Origin: an uncultured Desulfosoma sp. | GTDB taxonomy: Bacteria > Desulfobacterota > Syntrophobacteria > Syntrophobacterales > DSM-9756 | DNA: 64,000 bases | Direction of reading: 5' to 3' | Assembly: GCA_937960435.1 (NCBI GenBank) | Contig: CALGPN010000025.1 | Location: 62,001-126,000, forward strand | Part shown: in pieces, positions 9,599 to 16,965 of the stretch | Numbering within the stretch: the stretch's first letter is position 1 | Layout: every line of letters starts with the position of its first letter | The notes under the pieces: generated by a model | Databases searched by the model: none | Told to the model about the DNA's origin: nothing | What the model saw: only the letters and a program-made list of their open reading frames with translations | Position numbers and translations under genes: made by a program

Positions 9599-10944
9599 TG
9601 CCTTCACGAGCCCTGATCATCTTTGCCCGCGACCCGAAACCCGGCCAAGTCAAAACGCGGCTCTCACAACACCTGGGGCCTCGAGCCGCCTGCGATCTCT
9701 ATATAAAGCTGCTGCGCTATACTCTGGGAATCGCCTACGACTTTCAAAGGCGTTGGCCGAAAACGCATGTGTACGTGGCCGTCACGCCCGCGGAAGCCGG
9801 GGAATCTTTTCGGTCACGCTTCGCTCTTCCCTGGTCCGTCATGGCCCAAGGTGGCGATCACTTGGGTCGACGCATGGCCCGGGCGTTTCAAGAATTGTTT
9901 CACCGGGGCTACGAGGCCGTGCTTCTTATCGGTTCTGATGTGGCAAACATCACCGTAAAAGACCTTCAGGACGCCTTCACGCTTCTCGAACACCGAAAAG
10001 CCGTGCTGGGCCCTGCGGAAGACGGTGGCTTTTACGCCGTCGGCTTGAGACGACCCTGCCCCGAAGCCTTTTCAAGCCCTCATTGGGGAACATCCCAGGT
10101 TTTCCAGAGAACTTTAAGCCTCTTGCAGACACACGGGCTGACGCCCGCTCTTCTGCCCATGCGTCATGATGTGGACCGCGTGGAAGATCTTGTGCGTGTC
10201 CTCCAAAACCCCTTTTTCAGGCATTCGGTTTCCGTGGTTGTCCCCACGCTCTTTGAGGCCTTAACGCTTCGATCGTGGATTCAAGGACTTCAAGGAATTC
10301 TCTGGCCAGGGGACGACATTTGTGTGGTCCGGGGACTTCCTCACCAAACCAGCTCCCTTTCGGGGCACGACGAGGGCGGTGTGCTGTGGCTGAATGCCCC
10401 GCTCGGCCGAGGTCGACAACTCAATTGGGGCGCTCGACACACACGAGGGGAGATTCTCTGGTTTCTTCACGATGATTGTGTTCCCGGCTTTACGGCCGCT
10501 TACCAGGTGCGAAAGATACTCTGCGACCCGAAGTGTTCCCTGGGGTGTTTTCGTTTGGCGTTTTTTCCCACCAACCGATTTTTGCAAGCCATCGCCGCCT
10601 GGGCCAACTGGAGAACCCGTCTTTTTCGATTGCCTTATGGGGATCAAGGTTTTTTTTGCCGTCGACCGACCTTCGAGACCCTCGGGGGTTTTGTTCAACC
10701 TTATCTTATGGAAGACGTGGATTTTGCCGGGGCTTGCCGACGCCGCGGTTCTTTGCTGATTCTTGACGACGTGCTGACTACCTCTTCTCGACGATACCTG
10801 CGCCACGGCATTTTGAAAGCCTCCTGGCACAATCACCTGACTTTTTATGGCCATGTTCTCGGGGTTTCCAACATCGCTCTCTATCGAAAATATTATAAGC
10901 GACAATGTTCCATTCGGGCAGGCGAAGAGTTCGGGAGCCTTTGA
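9598..10944 (+). CDS. Fused glycosyltransferase: DUF2064 (TIGR04282) plus GT2-like (TIGR04283)
   Basis: A 448-residue cytoplasmic protein joining two families normally found as neighbours, the rSAM/selenodomain-associated transferases 1 and 2. Residues 1-205 are the DUF2064/cofC-like nucleotidyl- or glycosyl-transferase (start MPSRALIIFARDPKPGQVKTR; GSDVANI; GPAEDGGFYAVGL). Residues 208-448 are a GT2-like domain starting SVVVPTLFEA. In the second domain the family motif DGGSxD is replaced by VRGLPHQT, although the later LHDDC acidic motif is retained, so the second half may be inactive or altered. The ATG overlaps the upstream TGA (ATGA) and its own TGA overlaps the next ATG. Typical homologs occur beside arsS/arsenosugar genes, but none is visible here. 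Confidence 0.82.
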   Translation: MPSRALIIFARDPKPGQVKTRLSQHLGPRAACDLYIKLLRYTLGIAYDFQRRWPKTHVYVAVTPAEAGESFRSRFALPWSVMAQGGDHLGRRMARAFQELFHRGYEAVLLIGSDVANITVKDLQDAFTLLEHRKAVLGPAEDGGFYAVGLRRPCPEAFSSPHWGTSQVFQRTLSLLQTHGLTPALLPMRHDVDRVEDLVRVLQNPFFRHSVSVVVPTLFEALTLRSWIQGLQGILWPGDDICVVRGLPHQTSSLSGHDEGGVLWLNAPLGRGRQLNWGARHTRGEILWFLHDDCVPGFTAAYQVRKILCDPKCSLGCFRLAFFPTNRFLQAIAAWANWRTRLFRLPYGDQGFFCRRPTFETLGGFVQPYLMEDVDFAGACRRRGSLLILDDVLTTSSRRYLRHGILKASWHNHLTFYGHVLGVSNIALYRKYYKRQCSIRAGEEFGSL

Positions 10945-12086
10945 TGGACATCACAAAATTTTCCATACCGGAAATCATTTTCGGCCGGGGCGCTTTGAAA
11001 TACGCGGGGTTGTGCGCCAAGCGCCTCGGCGCCGAAAAGCCCATGGTGGTCAGCGACCCTGGGCTTCGAGAAGCGGGGTGGGTGTCACGCCTTTTTGATG
11101 TGCTCGCCGGGGAAGGGATGGAATGGTGCTATTTCGAGGATGTTGTCAGCAACCCCCGGGACTTTCAAGTGGCCCATGGAGCTCTTTTCTACGCCCAACA
11201 TCAGGCGGATGTCATCATTGCCCTAGGCGGAGGGAGCCCCATGGATGCGGCTAAGGGGATCGCCGTGGTGGTGGGCAACGGCGGAAGCATCCACGATTAC
11301 GAAGGAGCCAATCGAATCCATCGTCCGTTGCCTCCCATGGTTTTTCTTCCTTCGACCGCGGGAAGCGGGTCGGACATTTCCCAGTTCGCCATCATCACGG
11401 ACACACGCCGTCGTCTCAAAATGACTATTGTCAGCCGAACCCTCGTTCCCAACATTTCCATCATCGATCCCAACATCCTGACCACCAAACCGCGTCACCT
11501 CGTTTTGGCGGCCGCCGTCGATGCCTTGGCCCACGCCATCGAATCCTACGTGTCTATTATCGCTTCCCCTTTCACAGAGCTGCAATCCTTGAAAGCCATC
11601 GAGATGATCAGCATATATTTGCCTTTGGCCGCCCGAGAGCCGTCCCTGGAAATTCTGGAAGCCCTGAGCATCGCCAGCACCGCCGCCGGAATGGCTTTCA
11701 GCAATGCCAGTTTGGGGGCCGACCATGCCTTGGCCCATTCCCTCGGAGGGACTTTTGATATCCTCCACGGGGAAGTGCATTCGGTGCTTTTGCCAGCCGT
11801 CATGCGCTACAATCTGGAGGCCGCCCTGCCCAAGATGGCCCAGATCGGGAGGATATTGACCGGGAAAAACATTCGCCACGAGCGAAAAGCGGCTGAGGCG
11901 GGCATCCAAAGCCTGGAAAATCTCTTCGCCTCCTTGGAAATGAAACATCGACTCCGAGATGTGGTTCCGGACGCTTCTCACCTGCCGGAACTTTGTCGTA
12001 TGGCGGCGAGCGATGCATGCTTGCTGACTAACCCGAGATCTGCGACTTGGATGGATCTGTTGAAAATCTGTGAAGAGGTCTGGTGA
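10944..12086 (+). CDS. Iron-containing alcohol dehydrogenase (group III)
   Basis: A 380-residue NAD(P)-dependent alcohol dehydrogenase. The nucleotide motif ALGGGSPMDAAKG is present. Metal ligands in FucO-like spacing are D193, H197, H261 and H275, with H265 in the place of the catalytic His of the family. Start chosen at the ATG overlapping the upstream TGA, with GGGAG 8 bases before. An in-frame ATG 39 bases upstream would overlap the glycosyltransferase more deeply. The gene sits between the glycosyltransferase and a histidine kinase, all overlapping by 4 bases. It is clearly related to the second ADH at 14981 (shared YVSxIAxP and GMAFxNASLG blocks), but the two are not recent duplicates. 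Substrate probably a short alcohol/aldehyde; not determinable. Confidence 0.92.
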   Translation: MDITKFSIPEIIFGRGALKYAGLCAKRLGAEKPMVVSDPGLREAGWVSRLFDVLAGEGMEWCYFEDVVSNPRDFQVAHGALFYAQHQADVIIALGGGSPMDAAKGIAVVVGNGGSIHDYEGANRIHRPLPPMVFLPSTAGSGSDISQFAIITDTRRRLKMTIVSRTLVPNISIIDPNILTTKPRHLVLAAAVDALAHAIESYVSIIASPFTELQSLKAIEMISIYLPLAAREPSLEILEALSIASTAAGMAFSNASLGADHALAHSLGGTFDILHGEVHSVLLPAVMRYNLEAALPKMAQIGRILTGKNIRHERKAAEAGIQSLENLFASLEMKHRLRDVVPDASHLPELCRMAASDACLLTNPRSATWMDLLKICEEVW

Positions 12087-13279
12087 TGAAATCTCCTCCG
12101 TCTTTGGAAGACTTGATCGGCATCGAATATTCCAAACTGGGTTTTTTCCGCGAAGCTCAAGAAAAAATCGCGCAGCTCCATGCATCCACGTTGGAACTGG
12201 AACGTCGCCGTCAGCAGATCCAAGCCATTTTGGACGGAATTACAGATGTCATGGCGGTAATCACGCCCGAGGGCCGCATCACCTCCGTCAATCGCGTTTT
12301 TTACGAGGTCTTCGGCGGCAGCTCTCCCATCGGGCGCGCGTGCTACAATGTTTTTCGAGGTAGTGATAGATTCTGTGATCCTTGTCCGGCGACCATTGCT
12401 TATGAAACCAATCGGTTGTGTCGCCAGGAACACATCCTGACTCTCCAGAACAAGACACGCCATTTTGAAATCACGGCTTCCCCTTTGAGGGATCCTCAAG
12501 GACGCCCGTGCCACATTTTGTTGCTGAAACGTGATGTGACCCTTGAGCGTGAGTATCAGGCAAAGCTTAACCACGCTGAAAAGATGAGCGCCGTCGGTCT
12601 ATTGGCTGCCGGCGTCGCCCACGAAATCAACAACCCCCTTACGGCCATTCTTGGGTTTGTCCAAGCCATACGAAAACGCCTTCCCGAAGTGAGGGATCGG
12701 CTGCCCCAAGAATTTCGCTCCACTCTGGAGGAATACACGGAAATCATCACGGACGAATGCGCCCGATGCCAGGAAATCGTGCAGGGGCTCCTCAGTTTCA
12801 GCAGACCCTACACGGGGGCGACGACCGCGGTGGATTTAAACCAATGCGTCCAAGAAACCGTCAGGCTCGTGCGTCACCGCTTTCGCGAATTTCCCGGACT
12901 TCAGTACGCCCAGGAGTTGGATGCGAAACTTCCCCCCATTCAGGGCGAACCGTCTCAGATTAAACAACTTTTGCTCAATTTGCTTCTCAACGCTTTGGAC
13001 GCCCTCCCTAACGGCCATGGGGCCGTGCGTGTTCGGACCTTTGTGCGCAACGATCATGAAGTCTGCCTGGAAGTTCAGGACACCGGCTGCGGCATAGAAA
13101 GAGAAAGCCTGGGAAAAATCTTTGCTCCCTTTTTCACCACCAAGCCCGTCGGCCGAGGAACCGGAATGGGGCTTTCCATGTGCTACTCTATCGCCCAGGC
13201 CCACAACGCCTCCATTGAAGTGGAAAGTGAACCTCACAAAGGCTCCACCTTTCGAGTCGTCTTCGGGTTAATGCCATGA
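12086..13279 (+). CDS. Cytoplasmic PAS-domain sensor histidine kinase (NtrB-like)
   Basis: A 397-residue kinase without transmembrane segments, hence a cytoplasmic sensor. Order of parts: an N-terminal coiled segment, a PAS domain (about 45-160, ILDGITDVMAVITPEGRI) with a Cys cluster (CYNVFRGSDRFCDPC, near 92-106), the H-box VAHEINNP with phospho-acceptor H179, and an HATPase_c domain with N-box LLLNLLLNALDAL, DTGCGI and GTGMGLS. The PAS cysteines could bind a metal or Fe-S cluster, or sense redox. A GTG one codon upstream is an alternative start. Its last bases overlap the next gene, its probable cognate NtrC-type regulator. The location between two iron ADH genes suggests control of alcohol metabolism. 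Confidence 0.92.
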   Translation: MKSPPSLEDLIGIEYSKLGFFREAQEKIAQLHASTLELERRRQQIQAILDGITDVMAVITPEGRITSVNRVFYEVFGGSSPIGRACYNVFRGSDRFCDPCPATIAYETNRLCRQEHILTLQNKTRHFEITASPLRDPQGRPCHILLLKRDVTLEREYQAKLNHAEKMSAVGLLAAGVAHEINNPLTAILGFVQAIRKRLPEVRDRLPQEFRSTLEEYTEIITDECARCQEIVQGLLSFSRPYTGATTAVDLNQCVQETVRLVRHRFREFPGLQYAQELDAKLPPIQGEPSQIKQLLLNLLLNALDALPNGHGAVRVRTFVRNDHEVCLEVQDTGCGIERESLGKIFAPFFTTKPVGRGTGMGLSMCYSIAQAHNASIEVESEPHKGSTFRVVFGLMP

Positions 13280-14625
13280 TTCCCATGCGTGTGCTTGTCA
13301 TCGACGATGAACTGTCCATCAGAAAATTGATGGAAAAAGAGTTGGCGACGCCACAGCGGAGGATTGTGACGGCAGACAGTGTGGCCACAGCCAAGAAACG
13401 GATCGCCGAGGAGACATTTGATGTCATCGTGGCCGATATTCGATTGCCCGACGGCGATGGGTTGGATCTTTTGAGCCTTTTTCGACAAGTCTTGCCCGAT
13501 GTGGAGGTCATTTTGATCACGGGTTACGGCACCGTGGAAAGCGCCCTCAAAGCCATGAAGCTGGGCGCTTACGATTACATCACCAAGCCTTTTGATTTAG
13601 AGCGGTTAGAGGTGGTCCTGGACAAAGCCTTTGAAAGGGTCTGCCTCAAGAGGGAGAACCGAAGACTTCTTCAAGGAATAAAAGATACGGACGCTCCCCG
13701 CCTCGTGGGCCGATCGCCGGCCATGCGTCACATTACTCAGCTGATTCAAAAGGTCAGCTCGCACGACACATCGGTTCTCATTACCGGAGAATCGGGCACC
13801 GGCAAGGAGGTGGTTGCGCGTAACATCCACGCTTTAAGCCCCCGGGCTCCACGTCCTTTTATCGTGAAGAATTGCGCGGAACTCCAGAAAGATCTTCTGC
13901 GCAGCGAGCTCTTTGGGTATGTCAAGGGAGCTTTTACGGGAGCGGGGGAGACACGTGAGGGCCTTGTCAGCTTGGCCGATGGCGGAACCCTTTTTCTCGA
14001 TGAAATCGGCGAAATGCCCTTCGAACTGCAAGGTGCATTGCTTCGGCTGCTTGAAACCAAAAAATTTCGAAGAGTCGGAGATCAACACGAAAGGCACGTG
14101 GATGTTCGATTCCTTTTCGCTACTCACCGAGATCTAAAAAAGGAAGTGGAGGCCGGTCGCTTTCACGAGGCACTCTTTCACAGGCTGAACGTTTTTCGGA
14201 TCCACCTGCCCCCTTTGAGGGAACGGCGTGAAGACATACCATTGTTGGTCGAACATTTTTTGGGCGTTCTCAGTCGGCCCGGCACCTCGTACAAAATGCC
14301 GGACGAGACCCTGGCTTACCTCATGTCCTATCACTGGCCGGGCAATGTCCGTGAACTGAGAAACGTGCTGGAACGTTGTCTCATCCTCAGCGAGGACAAA
14401 ATCCTTCTGCCCAACAGCCTTCCTCAGGAGCTAACCCAAGGAGCCTCTTTCGGCGCTCCCGATGCATCCCCATGCCTACCCCTCCATGAAGTGGAACGAA
14501 TGCATATCCGAAAAGCCTTGGCACGGTTTGCCGGCAACAAAGTCGAAACCGCTCGAGCTCTGGGAATTAGCCGCCGTACCCTCTACCGCAAACTTAAAAC
14601 TTACGGGCTGGATGAGAAATCCTGA
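13276..14625 (+). CDS. NtrC-family sigma54-dependent response regulator
   Basis: A 449-residue protein with receiver, AAA+ and Fis-type HTH domains. The receiver starts VLVIDDE with phospho-acceptor D54 in VADIRLP and Lys in ITKPFDLE. The AAA+ domain has Walker A GESGTGKE, sigma54-contact motif GAFTGA and Walker B GTLFLDEIGE. The C-terminal helix-turn-helix ends ARALGISRRTLYRKLKTYG. The ATG overlaps the kinase stop, so the pair is translationally coupled. All residues needed for phosphorylation-controlled sigma54 activation are present. A likely target is the alcohol dehydrogenase gene that starts 355 bases downstream, where only a weak -24/-12 match (14896-14910) is seen. Confidence 0.95.
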   Translation: MIPMRVLVIDDELSIRKLMEKELATPQRRIVTADSVATAKKRIAEETFDVIVADIRLPDGDGLDLLSLFRQVLPDVEVILITGYGTVESALKAMKLGAYDYITKPFDLERLEVVLDKAFERVCLKRENRRLLQGIKDTDAPRLVGRSPAMRHITQLIQKVSSHDTSVLITGESGTGKEVVARNIHALSPRAPRPFIVKNCAELQKDLLRSELFGYVKGAFTGAGETREGLVSLADGGTLFLDEIGEMPFELQGALLRLLETKKFRRVGDQHERHVDVRFLFATHRDLKKEVEAGRFHEALFHRLNVFRIHLPPLRERREDIPLLVEHFLGVLSRPGTSYKMPDETLAYLMSYHWPGNVRELRNVLERCLILSEDKILLPNSLPQELTQGASFGAPDASPCLPLHEVERMHIRKALARFAGNKVETARALGISRRTLYRKLKTYGLDEKS

Positions 14626-14980
14626 GACCTTTCCCTTGGGCCCACTGACCGTGACAACTTGACACAGCCAGAAAAACTTCGCGATCAAAAGGATCCATGC
14701 CTCACAGGGTTCCTGAACAACGCTTTCGAGACCTCCCCCTCACGCTAAGCGCCATTTCGTGAAGAGAAAAAAGAGTCATGGACGACCCGACCAATGGCGA
14801 TTTCATTTTTTCCGATTGCGCCAATCAGGCACAGTCGCCAGATCGATTTCCTCTCCTTAAATGATAAGGTGTTGTTTTTCATATATTTCTCCGACAGGCA
14901 TCAATCTTGATTATGGCCCTCATGCGCACCCTCGTGGTGAAGGTGCTGACGGAGAGTTTTTCAAACAAAGGAGGCATGCC
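14626..14980 (+). other. Intergenic region, 355 bases, before the second ADH
   Basis: No credible gene. It carries an AT-richer stretch (about 14755-14890). The best sigma54-like match is imperfect: AGGCATCAATCTTGA at 14896-14910, with GG and a 10-base spacer but GA instead of GC at -12. A TTGACA at 14659-14664 has no convincing -10 partner. The strong ribosome site AAAGGAGG lies just before the ADH ATG. Confidence 0.4.
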
Positions 14981-16147
14981 ATGGCAGTGAGAGAACAAGT
15001 GTACGGTTTTTACATTCCCACGGTCACCTTGATGGGCATCGGCTCTCACAAGGAAATCGGCAAACAAATCCAGGTGCTTGGAGGAAAGAAACCCTTTTTA
15101 TGTACGGACAAGGGCATCGTTTCGGCCGGCATCGCCGATCAGATTGTTCAGCTGATCAAAAAAGACACCGGGCTGGACGTGGTCGTTTTCGACGAAACAG
15201 TGCCCAATCCCACAGACAAGAACGTCCATGACGGCCTGAAGGTCTTTAAGGACAAAGGCTGTGACCTGATTATCTCCCTCGGTGGCGGAAGTTCTCACGA
15301 CTGTGCCAAGGGGATCGGCATTGTGGCCACCAATGGAGGTCACATTCGGGACTATGAAGGCATCGACAAATCCAGTAAGGCCATGCCGCCTTTCATCGCG
15401 ATCAACACCACCGCGGGAACGGCCAGCGAAATGACCCGCTTTTGCATCATCACGAATACGGACACCAAGGTCAAAATGGCCATCGTGGATTGGCGGGTCA
15501 CGCCAAACGTGGCCATCAACGACCCGCTTCTCATGATGGGTATGCCCCCGGCGCTCACAGCCGCCACAGGCATGGACGCACTGACCCACGCCGTTGAGGC
15601 CTATGTGTCCACCATTGCCACCCCCGTCACCGATGCGTGTGCCCTCAAGGCCATTGAATTGATTTCCCAGAATCTACGGGCCGCCGTCGCCAACGGCGCC
15701 GACGTCGAGGCGCGGGACAACATGGCTTACGCGGAATATCTTGCGGGTATGGCTTTCAACAATGCCAGTCTCGGTCATGTGCACGCCATGGCTCATCAGC
15801 TCGGCGGTTTCTACGACCTGCCGCACGGAGTCTGCAACGCCATTCTTCTTCCCCATGTGGAACGGTTCAACATGATCGCCAAAATGGATCGTTTTGCGGA
15901 CATCGCCGTGGCCATGGGCGAAAACATCAGCGGGTTGTCCCCTCGAGCCGCCGCGGAAAAGGCTTTGGAAGCGATCGTCACCCTTTCCCAAGACGTCGGC
16001 ATTCCTCGAGGACTTGCGGAACTGGGAGTGAAGGAACAAGATATTCCCATCATGGCTCAAAACGCGCAAAAAGATGCGTGCGGGCTCACCAACCCGCGAT
16101 GCCCCACCCTAGAAGATGTGATCCAAATCTACAAAAACGCTTTGTAG
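14981..16147 (+). CDS. Iron-containing alcohol dehydrogenase (group III, 1,3-propanediol/methanol dehydrogenase-like)
   Basis: A 388-residue enzyme, MAVREQVYGFYIPTVTLMG at the start. It has SLGGGSSHDCAKG for NAD binding and metal ligands D199, H203, H268 and H282 in the FucO spacing, with H272 as the family catalytic His. The start is fixed by AAAGGAGG with a 7-8 base spacer; upstream in-frame codons lie in AT-rich leader. It is monocistronic or followed at distance by the glutaredoxin/AOR genes. Family members oxidise short-chain alcohols or reduce aldehydes. Pairing with the tungsten AOR downstream suggests alcohol to aldehyde to acid flow, which is inference. Confidence 0.94.
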   Translation: MAVREQVYGFYIPTVTLMGIGSHKEIGKQIQVLGGKKPFLCTDKGIVSAGIADQIVQLIKKDTGLDVVVFDETVPNPTDKNVHDGLKVFKDKGCDLIISLGGGSSHDCAKGIGIVATNGGHIRDYEGIDKSSKAMPPFIAINTTAGTASEMTRFCIITNTDTKVKMAIVDWRVTPNVAINDPLLMMGMPPALTAATGMDALTHAVEAYVSTIATPVTDACALKAIELISQNLRAAVANGADVEARDNMAYAEYLAGMAFNNASLGHVHAMAHQLGGFYDLPHGVCNAILLPHVERFNMIAKMDRFADIAVAMGENISGLSPRAAAEKALEAIVTLSQDVGIPRGLAELGVKEQDIPIMAQNAQKDACGLTNPRCPTLEDVIQIYKNAL

Positions 16148-16587
16148 TGGATTTTGATTCTCTTCGCCGATAGCGCCTTCAAAGCGAGGCGCATGCCTCG
16201 GCGCATAGAAGGGTTTTCCCGCTGCATCCTTAAGACCTGGTGTGGGTTCAGAGGATGCAGCGGTGCCCGTTGTCATCGTTTGGGGGCTACCTTGACTTTG
16301 CCCAGCAATTGTGATTTTTAAGTCAAAAGAAATGGGGCGGTTCCCAGCATCATTGAAACAATAGGCAAGAGGCTGTTGTGAAAGGGGCTTTCCGGGAAGG
16401 GTCGGCCTATGGATCAATCGAAAAGAAATAATCCTTGTTGTCCTTGGCTCCCATGGTATTAATGTGGTTTAAGCCTTAAGTGGAAAACTTTTTCGGTTTT
16501 TTGGATTCCATCGGTCCTTTAAAGTTCTCCTGTTCAAGAGAAGACGGTTTCGGCGTTCGCGGAAAGCCTCTTTAGAAAGGCTGCCAG
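16148..16587 (+). other. Intergenic region, 440 bases, with a long inverted repeat
   Basis: No credible gene on either strand. It holds a 6-bp-stem hairpin CGAGGC-GCAT-GCCTCG (16185-16200) and a perfect 12-base inverted repeat (16219-16230 and 16252-16263). The second half (16440-16560) is AT-rich and probably contains the promoter of the glutaredoxin/AOR genes, but no clear -35/-10 or -24/-12 pair stands out. Confidence 0.4.
16219..16263. repeat. Perfect 12-base inverted repeat with 21-base spacer
   Basis: CCGCTGCATCCT at 16219-16230 is exactly mirrored by AGGATGCAGCGG at 16252-16263. No T-run follows on either strand, so it is not a standard terminator. It could be an mRNA-end stabilising hairpin for the ADH transcript or a protein-binding site. 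Confidence 0.55.
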
Positions 16588-16887
16588 ATGCTTCAGCAAC
16601 TCGACCAAGACCGACCGTCCATTATTCTCTACGGATTGCTCACGTGTCCCCATTGCCGACGTGTCAAAGAATTGTTGGAGCAGCACTCCATTCCCTTTAA
16701 GCTATGCCTTGTGGACCTTCTGGTCGGTGAGGAGCGTTCAAGAGTCTTGTCCGAGATCCAGTCTCGAAACCGTGAAGTTACCTTCCCGACCCTGGTGGTG
16801 GGGGATGGCGTCATTGTGGGCTATCGGCCCGGGGATATCGAACGGGTTTTGCGCGAAGCGAAATGGATCCAGAACAAGGAGGATTAG
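16588..16887 (+). CDS. Glutaredoxin-like thiol protein
   Basis: A 99-residue thioredoxin-fold protein with the redox motif CPHC (C21, C24) after a short beta strand, and the cis-Pro element TFPTLVVGD followed by VIVGYRPGDIERVL. It is closely similar in layout to the second glutaredoxin-like protein at 32018-32272, which pairs with an FTR subunit. AAAGG stands 8 bases before the ATG. It precedes the tungsten AOR by 78 bases and probably shares its transcript, where it might handle thiol or metal chemistry for that enzyme; this is inference. Confidence 0.88.
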   Translation: MLQQLDQDRPSIILYGLLTCPHCRRVKELLEQHSIPFKLCLVDLLVGEERSRVLSEIQSRNREVTFPTLVVGDGVIVGYRPGDIERVLREAKWIQNKED

Positions 16888-16965
16888 GCTGAGTGGCGGC
16901 GGAAGAAATGTGCAGGAATCCCGCCGATTCGCATCAATCCCCGAAAGAAACGAGGAGACACGATA

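Noticed and set aside
14516-14533. TGGCAC followed by TTGC inside the NtrC gene, resembling a sigma54 promoter
   Set aside because: The spacer is 3 bases instead of 5 and it lies within coding sequence.
16109-16417. Minus-strand open frame of 102 codons after the second ADH
   Set aside because: Overlaps the ADH gene end, lacks a ribosome site and spans the inverted repeat; no protein character.
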